Notes: generated from the sequence alone by a model not told the origin. A stretch of DNA of 64,000 nucleotides from Adiantum capillus-veneris (GCA_014529385.2 CM043969.1:9649001-9713000), one strand, 5' to 3'. Numbered from the stretch's first letter, positions 22,800-35,500 are shown. Numbers and translations are program-made.

Positions 22800-23816
22800 C
22801 TATTTGTTGGGTGGACTTGTATCATCCACAAGTGACTTTTCTTCTTGAGATGACATCTTAAACTTCTTGCTTCTTTCCTCATATGCTTTGCGACGTGCAT
22901 TTTGTTGCATAAGAGTGTGATTCTCATAAACATTACAACCCGTTCCTTTGAGGTAGATCAAACTATTGTCAAGGATGATCTTTCTCTTTACCTCATCAGC
23001 CATGGTACATACAATAGGTCTTTCTCCCGAACGAAGGACTCTTAGTTTTCGAACTCGATGTGCACCATAAGCCATGATTCCAGACATGCCAAACTATGTA
23101 ACAAAAAACTCTTCAATAGCAACCACAAGAGATTGGGGTGTTTCCATGCTTTCCTCCTTGATTCCACGAATGACGATGTTCTTTGAGCGTTTTTTCCGTT
23201 CATGCAATTCTTGAGTGTCCACGTTCTCTACATTCTTTACTTGGACAACGGATTGCGTGATCGGAGATGTAGAAACCACAGTATCCTTACATATATCAGC
23301 CCATGATTTGGATGCATTTCTCATCTCACATACATCATGGCATATTGTATCTATCGTTTCCTCTTTCAATACATGATCACTCTCAACTTTGTTCAAGCGC
23401 TCTTTCAATACATTCATGTCAATAAGAGAGCGCTTACATTCTTGAACTTCATTTTCAAGATGCATCAAGCATGTTGTTTGCATTTCAAAAACCTTCTTGA
23501 GGTGCTCATTCTCCACAACGAGAACTCTTAAAGTGCCATTCTCCATTGCAAGTGAGCGCAACTCTTCACCTTGCTTGTTGACAGTTTCTTGTAATGAGAC
23601 CAAATAAGCCATGATCATTGCTTTCGTTGTAAACAATGTGGTTGGATTATCATCCAAATTCCTTGGGGATTTTGTATGATTCTCCATGGCGAGTATGGAT
23701 TTTCCACCCTTGCGAGTTTTGTCCGACATTGCCTTTAAGTCGGAAACAAAAACGTAAATCTTTGACAGTTTTTTCAATTCTGAGATGCTGTTACAACAAA
23801 GACTTTCATTGCACAA
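22800..23816 (-). pseudogene. LINE ORF1p, RNA-binding protein with coiled coil
   Basis: One frame of about 339 codons with a single internal TAG at 23094-23096. The N-terminal two thirds hold a long heptad-like Leu/Glu/Lys region (about residues 65-140). Then comes SKNIVIRGIKEE, the start of an RRM-like domain, and after the stop RPIVCTMADEVKRKIIL and LKGTGCNVYENHT, matching the layout of L1 ORF1 proteins (Transposase_22-like). Such proteins coat LINE RNA. The TAG could derive from CAG. Confidence 0.75.
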
Positions 23817-23957
23817 TTTTTTTTTCTTTACATCAATGCGTAGAGGGTGTCATGCTCTTCGATTGAGGCTATAGATCACCTAAATCGGAGTTCAAATGAA
23901 GAAGTTATAATAAAAAGAGTGAATTGCATCTACTAGGTCAAAAAGTGGCTGAGAGGG

Positions 23958-23959
<2 letters not shown>

Positions 23960-24025
<66 letters not shown>

Positions 24026-24060
24026 TTATCGTCCACGAAGGTCAGATATGACCCATGGGA
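23960..24060. repeat. (GA)n microsatellite and duplicated LINE-flank block
   Basis: About 30 GA repeats to 24020, followed by ATTATCGTCCACGAAGGTCA and neighbours, a diverged copy of the block at 19290-19325, which also follows a GA tract. Confidence 0.9.
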
Positions 24061-24100
24061 TTAAAAAAAAACATTACATCAATTCTTTGAGGTAAATTTG

Positions 24101-24103
<3 letters not shown>

Positions 24104-24147
<44 letters not shown>
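24104..24147. repeat. (AC)n microsatellite
   Basis: About 21 AC repeats followed by a short GA run. Confidence 0.95.
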
Positions 24148-24403
24148 GAGAGAGAGAGATTGCCCATCTAATTGATTCGTCCAAATACCAGGTCATCATG
24201 AGCCTCCCATCGTTGTTCACCTAAAGCAATCATCTATATCACATGCGCTCAAAGGGTCATAAAAAAACTTATTGTTCCATACTTTGATATATATTTTTCT
24301 CAAGAAATTTTTTGGTTCTTTTCCAAAATGCAATGAAAAACCCTTTGTAAATGTAATCTAGATCAATTGTTTCAAAGATTCAAATAAAATACTCTTATTT
24401 GGA

Positions 24404-24460
24404 ATTGATGTGTTATACTTAGGTTGAGTTCAAAGACCATATTAGGTATTTTGGTAAAAA
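24404..24460 (+). repeat. Candidate left terminal inverted repeat of the 35-kb element
   Basis: AAAGACCATATTAGGT (24432-24447) is found as its exact reverse complement at 59369-59384. Outside it both ends carry ATTGATGTG (24404-24412; inverted at 59386-59394), though with 18 extra bases here, and inside it a TGG.AAAA.TC.CA-like stretch. The right copy directly borders the last motif-bearing DNA, and the left one the 3' end of the transposase-like frame. No target duplication is obvious. Confidence 0.45.
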
Positions 24461-24724
24461 TCTCACATTATGGGAATCTCCAAATCGACTAAATTCATGT
24501 AATTTGGGAATTTTCCACTTAAAGTGGGAAAAATTGAGGTGTGTGGTTAGTAAATAAAGTGAAAATCTCATAGGATTGTGGTGTTGATAAACACCAAAAG
24601 TCAAGAGGATGTACAACACATGGATTTGAATAATAAATATAAATTACATAAAACAAAGGAAGATACAAAAAAGATTTTGTTTACAAACTGACTAGTATAG
24701 TCACAATAGAAGCTCCACATAATT
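24448..24724. other. Subterminal region with hairpin-like GTGGGAAAA element
   Basis: GGGAATTTTCCACTT followed by AAAGTGGGAAAAATT (about 24509-24538) is nearly self-complementary. AAGTGGGAAAA recurs inverted next to the right candidate end (59357-59367). No gene is seen here. Confidence 0.4.
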
Positions 24725-27700
24725 CTACTCCACATTTGATACCATATCTGAACTTTGATCCAAGTGTGGTTGATGTGCACGAGTGAGGCCTTCTTTGGCT
24801 TTTAGAGCATGCCTTTCTGGAATCTTTATTCTAGAAAATGGTCCTTCTTTGTTGGGTCTCCAGGACCAAACAATTGCATCTACAGTTTCCCACACTTGTG
24901 GGTCCTTATAGTTGACAGCCCAATAACCCTTCCAACAATTGCTGTAAGCTTGAGTATCTGTCATCCCACTTTTTCTCGCACAAGGTGCCCAATATTGAAT
25001 CAAGAGTTTTCTGTAGTTTGGTGATGTAGGCTCATTATCAATGTCAGATAAAGCCATTGCAAGCCACACTGGATAGATTTCTGTGTCACTCGGAACAAGC
25101 ATAAGAAAGTCACCTTGCTGCACATCAGACATAGGGTCAAACTCTTCCCTTGGCCTATCTCGTTGAGGCCCACAAAAATGATCGTTCAACTCTTCAAGGC
25201 CTAGGAATCTTTCTGCTCCTTGTTGCAAATTCATTGTAGTGCTTTGTAGGTGAGAATATTCTTGAGTTTTTGGCCAAAACATTTCATACAAGAATCCCTA
25301 TGATATGATTGCTTTTCCAATCTCTTCAATTACCTTACTCCAATAATCTATCACGGGTCTATAATATCGCGGAATACTTGAACCATTCCCTAAATTTTTC
25401 CAAGATTTTATATAGTTCTTTAGCCCCAAAATGACTTCTTCGTGGGCCTTGACATACTCCGCCATTTGTACTAGAGGTGGATCTCCATGTGGTAACATTG
25501 GCTTGCCTTCTGTGTCTGTTTTCCAAAGGCGAATACTTCCACTCCAACTTGATACACCTACATGTGCCTTATATTGCATCATTGGTGTCTCATCCTGCAT
25601 AAAGAACCTGAACTGAAGTGGTTTGGAATGTCCAACAAGTATGTCTTGTCCATCACAAAGATAGCCATCACAATATTTCTTGAAATCGGGGATCTTTGTG
25701 AGAAAAAATGGAGCTGGAGATGAAGATGAGCTGTTTCGTAATGTATCCATCAAATGTGGCAAAGTATAGGTTTGTGTAACTCTCAGCTTCTCTGAAAACC
25801 TACTAAACATGGCGTCTATGTCCTCATGTGTATGCCCAACCATTAAAAATCCCAGCTGGATGGTTTTGAAAACACCCCTTGCAACAAGCATTGACAAATA
25901 GGCAAATAAGTATCGATTTTTGTTTTCCCCTGTACAATTATCCAATCGTAGCAACAAGTTCTCTGGCAATCTGCGAAATGTTGACCCCAATTCCTCTTCT
26001 GCAATTTCTGACGACTGCACAATGGGCTCTTTTCCATCACTCAAGTTATGGTAGTCCAAAGCATCCCTTGAGTTCAAAGCATGTAGTAGTGAAATATTGC
26101 TCCTTGGAAGTCCATTTGTTACTAGATCACCAAGAGGATGCTTATCTATCCTCTCTAGGTTATGTAAACAATTAGCAATTGAGCCAATTGTAAGATTTGG
26201 ATCAGCTGGCCATAAACCATTCAAGACAAAGTGTCCGTAATGACCTTCTCCATGTCCATGAGTGATCATGCCAATCAATGCCACCTGCAGATTATATCAT
26301 GAATCCACACCCTTGGGAACAATGCGTAATCTAGGAATGGCAGTTTTCTTTTGATCCGTCTTATCATGGATTATGCATACATATTTTTGTGGTTGAGTTT
26401 CTGAATACGTGCGCCATGCATAATATAGGCTTCTACAACTCTTTTGTTGTGCCATGTGAACTTCTCTCTCCCTCAAGAGAAGAGCTCTCTCTTCAAGAGA
26501 AGGTTTAGCTTCTAACCTTGCCTTGATTGAGCTACAAATATTGCACTTAGAGAACTCACTCGTCTTTGTTAAAGTGACATGTGGGTACTCTTTGTTCCAA
26601 ATTCTACCAAAAGAAGATTGGGATAGCTTCTTCTCATAGCCCATTTGGTCAAGTGTCGTATTGATTTCACATAAAATATCCACTTGTTTGTATGTTGATG
26701 GAATCACCAATTGAGTCTCTCTTGAGCCATCTAGCAATGTTTTACTTCTATGTGGCATCTTCTCAGAGTTGTTTTCCACAAACTCATTTAGTAGTGCTCT
26801 TGCTAAACTAGTATGTTGAAGTCCCCTTCTCAATGTACATGTGTTCCCATGTACATATTGGCGCACACCATTTTCAAAGTTCTCCTTGTATCGATAAAGT
26901 GATGTCTTTGGTATTCCATGTAGCTCATACCATGCTCTACAACAAACAATAGAGCCATTTAGCCTGAATTGGTATCGTGACTTCTCATCTTTCTGATAAC
27001 ATATAGAAAGAACATCATAAACATAATTAGTGCGTGATTTTTGAGACTCTCCCAAAAACTATTGTCGTAACCTTGTCACCATATCACGATCTGCAAACTG
27101 GCAACATTTTTGTGCACAACAATCAATGCATGATACCCTTTGAATTGATTTGTTTGAAAGGTAAAAAGTCGAAGCTGGTGCTGCTTTTGATTTTTGAGTC
27201 CTGTTCATGAAAGTGTATCATCTCTTCCTTGACAACTGGACAACATTACTCCCATCAAGTTTTTTTCCAACATTGTCATCGTTGGATACATCCTCATATG
27301 TAGCATGCATGCCATCAACAGGAACAAATCGTTGTAATGGGCTCCCATTCAACATTGTTGTCTGCTTGATGGGCCACTTTAGCAAAGTGATGCTACCCAC
27401 TTCAACCACATCATCAATGCTTGCATTTTCTCTTTCAATACCCACACCCACACAATCAGGACCAAGTTCCTGAAAGTTGACATAATCATGTGGAAATACA
27501 TATAAGATGGTCCCTTCATTCATGGTTTGCATCATTGTGTCATCTTTTAAAAGGACCCTCTGATTTCTCCAAGACTCTCGAATCATTGCTTCAAATTCTG
27601 GGCTTGTCATAGGTATTGCATCTGTAACTAGAGGATCAGAATGATCATGTTCTTCATCACCATTGTAGCTTTCCTGTGGATCAATTAAGTTCCCATTTAA

Positions 27701-27952
27701 TACAAAAGATTGCAAAAGAAGCTTTGACCATCGAACAGCACTCCATAATGAGCCTTGGAGAGATGAAGTATCCATTGTAGGAAAAGGTAGGACCACATCC
27801 TTCAAGCATTCCTCCACTAGTATGGAGACATTTCCGTGCCCTATCTTTGTACCACCACAAGTGGAATCTGGATCTGTTCTACACACACAGCCAATACCAA
27901 CAATTTCATTGTCAAGTTTCATATGTACTTTCTCCCCAGATTCAAAGTCCAT
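24725..27952 (-). pseudogene. Transposase-like protein (DUF8039-like plus DUF7869-like), four in-frame stops
   Basis: A single frame of 1,076 codons without any frameshift, interrupted by TGA 27218-27220, TAG 27059-27061, TGA 26297-26299 and TAG 25298-25300. First block (27952-27218): VGIGCVCRTDPDSTCGG, ILVEECLKDVVLPFP and a following AVRWSK segment, resembling the DUF8039 domain of plant transposon proteins. A possible second start, ATG at 27208, leads into a Cys cluster CIDCCAQKCCQF, a helix-turn-helix-like ELHGIPKTSLYRYKENF and the DUF7869-like core: IIHDKTDQKKTAIPR, then LLRLDNCTGENKNRYLF, then MVGHTHEDIDAMFSRFSE. The spaced acidic residues (D, D, D/H-E-D) suggest an RNase H-fold transposase (inference). 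The C terminus (GDFLMLVPSD to VDAIVWSW) is typical of these proteins. The first ATG follows a good acceptor (TTTTTCACTTACAG), so an upstream exon is likely. Confidence 0.7.
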
Positions 27953-28019
27953 CCTGTAAGTGAAAAAGATTACATTGTTAAATCCATAGTTATAGAAAAA
28001 TACTCTTCAAACAAAAAAT

Positions 28020-29850
28020 CATGCTACAACATGGAAAAGGTTTGCATAGGTTGGACAAGTGGTGAACCTTGAGACCAAATCCTCCTTGCTATATTAATGG
28101 AAGCAAGGTTGGAAATTATGGTGGATCTTGAAACCAAAGCATCCTTGCTATATTAGAGCATAGGTTGGACAAGTGGTGGACCTAGTTGTAATACCCACTG
28201 CCACCTATCAACTACTATAGAACTATGCTTTCCAATGTCCAAGTATCCCTTGAGGCTTTCAAGGTTGAACACGTGGTGGACCTTGAAACGAAAATCCCCT
28301 TTCTATATCAGAGCATAGCTTGGACAAGTGGTGGACCTAGTTATAATGCCCAATATCCAAGGTGAAATACCTTAGGACCGTGCTACCTTGCTTGCCAATG
28401 TTTACGTAGCCCCTCATTTATTTAATGGAAGTAAGGTTGGACAAGTGGTGGACCTTGAAACCAAAGCCTCTTTGCTATATGAGACCATAGGTTGGACCTA
28501 GTTGTAATACCCACTGCCACCTATCAACTACTATAGGACTATGCTTTCCAATGTCCAAGTATCCCTTGAGTCTTTCAAGGTTGAACACGTGGTGGACCTT
28601 GAAACGAAAATCCCCTATCTATATCAGACCATAGCTTGGACAAGTGGTGGACCTAGTTATAATGCCCAATATCCAAGGTGAAACACCTTAGGACCTTGCT
28701 ACCTTGCTTGCCAATGTTTACGTAGCCCCTCATTTCTTTAATGGAAGCAAGGTTGGACAAGTGGTGGACCTTGAAAGTAAAGCCTCTTTGCTATATGAGA
28801 GCATAGGTTGGACCTAGTTGTAATACCCACTGCCACCTATCAACTACTATAGGACTATGCTTTCCAATGTCCAAGTATCCCTTGAGTCTTGCAAGGTTGA
28901 ACACGTGGTGGACCTTGGAACGAAAATCCCCTTTCTATATCAGAGCATAGCTTGGAGAAGTGGTGGACCTAGTTATAATGCCCAATATCCAAGGTGAAAT
29001 ACCTTAGGACCTTTCTACCTTGCTTGCCAATGTTTACGTAGCCCCTCATTTCTTTAATGGAAGCAAGGTTGGACAAGTGGTGGACCTTGAAACCAAAGCC
29101 TCTTTGCTATATGAGAGCATAGGTTGGACCTAGTTGTTATACCCATTGCCACCTATCAACTACTATAGGACTATGCTTTCCAATGTCCAAGTATCCCTTG
29201 AGTCTTGCAAGGTTGAACACGTGGTGGATTATTGAAACCAAAATCCCCTTTCTATATCAGAGCATATCTTGGACAATTGGTGGACCTAGTTATAATTCCC
29301 CTCCTTTCTTTAATGGAAGAAAGGTTGGAAAAGTGGTGAATCTTGAAACCCAAACCCTTTGGCTATATATAGAGGATAACTTGGACAAGTGGTGGGCTTA
29401 GTTGTAGTATCCAATGTCCAAGGTCCAAGGTGAACTATGTAAAGACCTTACTTCCAAAAACAAAGTCGTACAAGTGGTTCTCCTTCAAACCAAAATGTCC
29501 TTAGTGTATTAGAACATAGCTTGGAGAAGTCGTGGACTTAGTTGTAATGGTGAATGTTCAAAGCAAACTATTATAGGACCTTGCTTCCCAAATCAAGTTT
29601 GGACAAGTGGTGGATCTTGAAACCAAAACCCCCTTACTGTATTAGAGCATAGCTTAGATAAGTGGTGGACCTAGCTGCCATGGAAAATGTTCAATGTGAA
29701 TTGCTACAGGACCTTGCTATTAAATGTCTAAGTAGAGCTAGCTTCTTTAATGGAATCAAGGTTGGGAAAGTGGTGCATCTTGAAACCAAAAGCCCTTTAT
29801 TGTATTAGAGCATAGCTTGGACAAGTGAGGGACCTAGTTTTAATGTGTGA
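28020..29850 (+). repeat. 316-bp tandem array built on the 20-base motif
   Basis: CTTGGACAAGTGGTGGACC followed by TAGTTATAATGCCC recurs at 28319, 28635, 28951 (diverged) and 29268 (diverged), that is every 316-317 bases. Each unit contains three to four forward copies of the core TTGGACAAGTGGTGGACCTT or close variants. The array decays toward 29.85 kb. It begins less than 100 bases upstream of the transposase-like frame. Confidence 0.9.
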
Positions 29851-30415
29851 TGTCCAAAGAAAAGTATTACAAGACCTTGCTTTCCAATATTTGAATTGGT
29901 CAAGTGGTTAAAACTAAGTATAAAACTTTGACCATTTTCTTCTCGAATTGCCAAAAAGCTAGTTTTAGACACCCCTAAATGAAAATGGTTTAGGGTGGCC
30001 TTAAGCAACGTTTTGTCAAAGACTTGAACAAAAGGGTTGCCGAAGATTAATGAAAATTTATTATGGCTTGAAGTGCCTGAGTATGTGAAAACAAGCCTAG
30101 GTTTTCCACGAGGCAAAAGGTGACATAATAAGAACATTGGAAACTTAGGATTGACCATGTGGCCTAAAATTTGGCAAGTGAAGTGGTGGCCAAGTTTTGT
30201 GGCACAGTGTGCACTTGGTCCTATATGTGTTGACCACTTGGCTAAATCTAGGACCATAAGGCCAAACCTTTGGCACCTTAAATATAGTATGGGACATAAT
30301 CTAGAACTGCTATAGTAAATTAGTAGGATAGTTAATATGTTAATATTTGTATTATATTTAAGTATATGCTAAATATAATTTATGTTCAAAATTTCACTAA
30401 TGAAGAATGTTCCCA
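29851..30415. other. No gene recognised
   Basis: Unique AT-rich sequence. A few degenerate GTGG/CCAC motif remnants are visible, but no coding signal. Confidence 0.4.
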
Positions 30416-30690
30416 TTTAGCACTCCAGATGCGGGGTCTTAGGGCAATGCCACAATGGGGTGACAAGGCAGCGCTTCCACGTGAGGTTTGGGGGTAGCGC
30501 TCTTGATGGGGATGTGGAATATAGCGCTCTCGATGGAGGGGCTTGGGAGGCTGATTTTGGGATATTGTTCTGGGCAGGGTCCGGGGCAGCGCCCCGGGAG
30601 GGGTCAAGGGGCGGCAGCCCCTTGTCGCCTCTCAGCGCGACTGCTGGGCGGGGTCGAGGGGCAGCGCCCAAAGATTTTTTTTTTTTAAAA
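30416..30690. other. GC-rich island between the divergent genes
   Basis: About 270 bases with GGGGCAGCGCCCCGGGAGGG-type clusters in an otherwise AT-rich region, ending in a T11-12 run. Its short palindromes (GGGGCAGCGCCCC) and isolation suggest a small inserted element or a CpG-like promoter for the diverging genes. Frames across it are not convincing. Confidence 0.4.
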
Positions 30691-31255
30691 GTGAATTCAT
30701 AGTATAGAGTTACACATGTTTTGCATATTTTCAACCATGATTTCTTTAATTTTGGCTGTGTGAATTGGTTAATGTTTTATATTGCTTTTGTTTTTTTTAA
30801 TCCTGTGATAAAACATGGACTTGTAGCATACGTGGCATTCTAATAAACCCTATCAAGATTAGGCACAGAGAGAGCGCACGAGCAACGCACACAGAGAAAG
30901 CAGGCGAGCAGCAAACACACAGAAATCGCACACGGATCGCACACAATTGGAGTATACGCGCACGTAGAGGAGCATGCCCGGCATCGTACACAACACATAG
31001 GTGGAGCGCACAGGATTGAAAGTTCGCGCACAAGATAAAGAAACAGCAGCGTACGCAACGCTTTCCAGAAGGGCAAGATCGGGCATAGCTTCTTCTCAGG
31101 AGACATTGCACACCTCACGAATAGAGAAAAAACAGGTATTTCTCTCTCTCTCACTCTCTGTCTTTCTCCATATAGAGAAGATGGTTCTCTGTAACTCTTC
31201 TTGCACACACACTCTCTCGTCAAAAGACAGAGATACGTAGTTTAAAAATATCCCC

Positions 31256-31525
31256 GCACACATACACATATTCCTACACATCGTCTTCCTCTCTTCCACA
31301 TACATAACCACAGTGAAATCTGTTATCTTGTTGTCTCTCTCTTGAAAATACATGCACATATTCCCACACATCGTCTTCCTCACTTCCACATACATAACCA
31401 CAGTGAAATCTGTTATCTTGTTGTCTCTCTCTTGAAAATACGTGCACATATTTCCATACATCGTCTTCCTCTCTTCCACATACATAAACACAATGAAATC
31501 TGTTATCTTTCTCTCTCTCCTCTCT
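31256..31525. repeat. 90-bp tandem repeat, three copies
   Basis: CATCGTCTTCCTC occurs at 31279, 31369 and 31459, an exact 90-base period, with (CT)n tracts. A CAG/GTATTT donor-like site lies upstream at about 31131-31139 and could end an untranslated first exon of the plus-strand gene. Confidence 0.9.
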
Positions 31526-32339
31526 CTAGAAAACATGTATTTCTCTCTCTCTATCTATCTATCTCTGTATCTTGCTATCTCTCTCTTGAAAATACATGCT
31601 CATGTATGTGTGCGTCTGTGTTATCTATGTGTATGTATGTATATTTGTGTTATTTCATTGTAATACTCATACATAATGCAGATACACAATTACACTTAAT
31701 TACGATATGCACACATAGTATATATACATACATAAATATCACAAATAGCTAACACACTGTAATACTAGTAAACTTGAATGGAAGACTTACTTGCGTGATC
31801 TGTTAAAGTCGATTCTTGTAGCGAGTTCTGGATGTATTCTGAGCTGATTTTCCTCTAATCCATTTGTAGATATGATTGTAACTTCTGTTTCTCAAAAATA
31901 GTAGTGTTGTTTAGTGATATACCTAATGGACATAAATGGTTGAAACTAGGACATGTAGACCAAAAATACGTGTATTTCTTTGGATGAATATATACACTTT
32001 TTGGTGACCCTTACCACAAGTGGTGGACCTTGAGACCAGTGGACTATAAGGACCTCCAAACAATACCTTGTACACTCAATCCTTCTCGGTATCTAGGTTG
32101 GACAAGTGGTGGACCTTGTTCAAATTCTCTAACCACTCTCTCTAACATGGTGACATAATTTAGGTGTGATAAATTCATATCTATGCAAACTAATATCAGT
32201 TTAGGCTTGTTAATTTGAATTTGTTTGAATTTATGTACAATATATTGATTTGAGGTTTGCATATTTAAATTTAGGTGGTTTAATGATATCTTTTTGTGGT
32301 AAACTTGAATTTTAATCAATTTCGCGTGTAATATTTTAA

Positions 32340-32500
32340 ATTTAAGTGGTAAAATTTAAATTTTTATAAAAAAGTTTGAATTTTAAAATTTGGGCGGGAT
32401 ATTTTAAAATTTAGGCGGGATATTTAAAATTTGGGAGGGATATTTTAAATTTAGGTAATCAGATTTTGAATTTTAAATTTAGGCGGGAAGGTTTTGAATT
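32340..32500. repeat. AT-rich GGCGGGAT short repeat
   Basis: Four to five copies of TTTAAATTTAGGCGGGATA-like sequence. E2F-type sites have a TTTGGCGGG core, which TTTAGGCGGG resembles, but there is no functional evidence here. Confidence 0.6.
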
Positions 32501-32519
32501 TATAGCGAGATCTCTCTTA

Positions 32520-35500
32520 CATAAGAGAGTATAGGTTGGACAAGTGGTGGACCTTAAAGCTACAACATCCATGCTACTAGACATGATAGGTAGGGAATCT
32601 ATTTGAATATTGTATGTATAATATATATGTAATAGATCTAGCTTGGACAAGTGGTGGACCTTGGAGCAAAACCCCATGTAAAACATATCATGCACATTCC
32701 AAGTGGTGAGAAAAAATATCATTTAAGATATAGCCTTATAGGTTGGACAAGTGGTGGACCTTAACACCAAGATATTCTTAATGTAATGACATAGAGTGGA
32801 AAACTCGTGAATCTTGAGACCAAACCATGCTACTAGCGATAATAGCTTGGACAAGTGGTGCACCTTGAAAGTAATCCCCCCATCTACGAAATATCGTGGG
32901 TTTAAGGTATTTTGATGGAGCCTAGTATCTTGGAGACATGGTGCACCTTGCTTCTCTTCATGATTCAATGGAGCCTATCTTGGACAAATGGTGGAGCAAC
33001 CTTCTCTCCATGTTTCAATGGAGCCTAGCTTGGACAAGTGGTGGACCTTTGCTTCTCTCTATGATTCAAGTGGTGGACCTTGGAACCAAACCCCCATGTA
33101 AAACCTATCATGATCACTCCAAGTGGTGAGAAAGAATAACCTTTAAGATATAGCCTTATAGGTTGGACAAGTGGTGGACCTTAACACCCAAATATTCTTA
33201 ATATAATGACATAGAGTGAAAAAGTGGTGAATCTTGAGACAAAACCACTCATGCTACTAGCGATAATAGCTTGGACAAGTGCTGGACCTTGAACGTAAAC
33301 CCCCCATGTTTCAATAGACTTAGCTTCGACAAATGGTGGAGCATCGTTCTCTCCATGTTTCAATGGAGCCTAGCTTGGACAAGTGGTGGACGTTTGTTTC
33401 TCTCTATGTTTCAATAGAGTTAGCTTGGACAAGTGGTGGACCTTGAAACCAAAACCCCATGTAAAACCTATCATGGTCACTCCAAGTGGTGAGAAAGAAT
33501 AACCTTAATGATATATCCTTATAGGTTGGACAAGTGGTGGACCTTAACACCCAGATATTCTTAATATAATGGCATAGAGTGGAAAAGTGGTGAATCTTGA
33601 GACCAAACCACTCAGGCTACTACCAATAATAGCTTGGACAAGTGTTGGACCTTGAATGTAAACCCCTCATCTACGACATATCGTGGGTTTAATGTTTTTC
33701 GATGGAACCTAGTATCTTGGAGACATGGTGCAACTTGCTTCTCATCATGTTTCAATGGAGCCTATCTTGGACAAATGGTGGAGCATCCTTCTCTCCATGT
33801 TTCAATGGAGCCTAGCTTGGACAAGTGGTGGACCTTTGCTTCTCTCTCTATTTCAATAGAGTTAGCTTGGACAAGTGGTGGACCTTGGAACCGAATCCCC
33901 ATGTAAAACCTATCATGGTCACTCCAAGTGGTAAGAGAGAATAACCTTTAAGATATAGACTTATAGGTTGGACAAGTGGTGGACCTTAACACCCACATAT
34001 TCTTAATATAATGACATAGAGTGGAAAAGTGGTGAATCTTGAGACAAAACCACTCATGCTACTAGCGATAATAGCTTGGACAAGAGGTGGTACTTGAATG
34101 TAAACCCCCCATGTACAAAATATCGTGGGTTTAAGGTATTTCGATGAAACCTACCATCTTGGAGACATGGTGCAGCTTGCTTCTCTTCATGTTTCAATGG
34201 AGTCTATCTTGGACAAATAGTGGAGCATCCCTCTCTCCATGTTTCAATGGAGCCTAGCTTGGACAAGTGGTGGACCTTTGCTGATCTCTATGATTCAATA
34301 GAGTTAGCTTGGACAAGTGGTGGACCTTGGAACAAAACCCCCATGTAAAACCTATCATGGTCACTCCAAGTGGTGAGAAAGAATAACCTTTAAGATATAG
34401 GCTTATAGGTTGGACAAGTGGTGGACCTTAATACCCAAATATTATTAATATAATGACATATAGTGAAAAAGTGGTGAATCTTGAGATAAAACCACTCATG
34501 CTACTAGCGATAATAGCTTGGACAAGTGGTGGACCTTGAACGTAAACCCCCCATGTTTCAATAGACTTAGCTTCGACAAATGGTGGAGCATCGATTTCTC
34601 CATGTTTCAATGGAGCCTAGCTTGGACAAGTGGTCGACCTTTGTTTCTCTCTATGTTTCAATAGAGTTAGCTTGGACAAGTGGTGGAACTTGGAACCAAA
34701 CCCCCATGTAAAACCTATCATGGTCACTCCAAGTGGGAAGAAAGAATAACCTTTAAGATGTAGCCTTATAGGTTGGACAAGTGGTGGCCCTTAACACCCA
34801 CATATTCTTAATTAAAGTGGTGAATCTTGAGACCAAACCACTCAGGCTACTAGCAATAATAGCTTAGACAAGTGGTGGACCTTGAATGTAAACCCCTCAT
34901 CTACAAAATATCGTGGGTTTAATGTATTTCGATGGAGCGTAGCATCTTGGAGACATGGTGCAGCTTGCTTCTTGGAGCCTATCTTGGACAAATGGTGGAG
35001 CATCCTTCTCTCCATGTTTCAATGGACCCTAGCTTGAACAAGTAGTGGACCTTTGTTTCTCTCTATGTTTCAATAGAGTTAGCTTGGACAAGTGGTGGAC
35101 CTTGGAACCAAACCCCCATGTAAAACCTATCATGGTCACTCCAAGTGGTAAGAAAGAATAACCTTTAATATGTAGCCTTATAGGTTGGACAAGTGGTGGA
35201 CCTTAACACCCACATATTCTTAATAAAAGTGGTGAATCTTGAGACCAAACCACTCAGGCTACTAGCAATAATAGCTTGGACAAGTGGTGGACCTTGAATG
35301 TAAACCCCTCATCTACGAAATATCGTGGGTTTAATGTATGTCGATGGAGCCTAGCATCTTGGAGACATGGTGCAGCTTGCTTCTCGTCATGTTTCAATGG
35401 AGCCTATCTTGAACAAATGATGGACCATCCTTCTCTCCATGTTTCAATGGAGCCTAGCTTGGACAAGTGCTGGACCTTTGTTTCTCTCTATGTTTCATTA

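Larger units (their letters stand above)
19284..23900 (-). mobile_element. Decayed L1-like LINE retrotransposon
   Basis: On the minus strand, in order: an ORF1p with coiled coil and RNA-binding-like segment (23816-22800), an endonuclease (22630-21606), a reverse transcriptase with Cys-rich tail (about 21430-19459). This order is that of L1-type LINEs. The second ORF is in several frames. A block next to the microsatellite at the 3' side (19284-19322) recurs near 24022-24060 beside another (GA)n tract on the 5' side. This could be the 3' end of a second, otherwise missing LINE or a long imperfect target duplication. No poly-A tail is evident. Confidence 0.8.

Noticed and set aside
26275..26305. 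A 24- or 26-base intron (GTG...CTGCAG) removing the TGA at 26297
   Set aside because: Far below plant intron size. The residues on both sides look continuous with the DUF7869-like fold without removal.
24725..27952. Stop-codon reassignment or RNA editing to explain in-frame TAG/TGA
   Set aside because: Unrelated dead elements show the same stops, and ordinary C-to-T decay of methylated sites explains them more simply.
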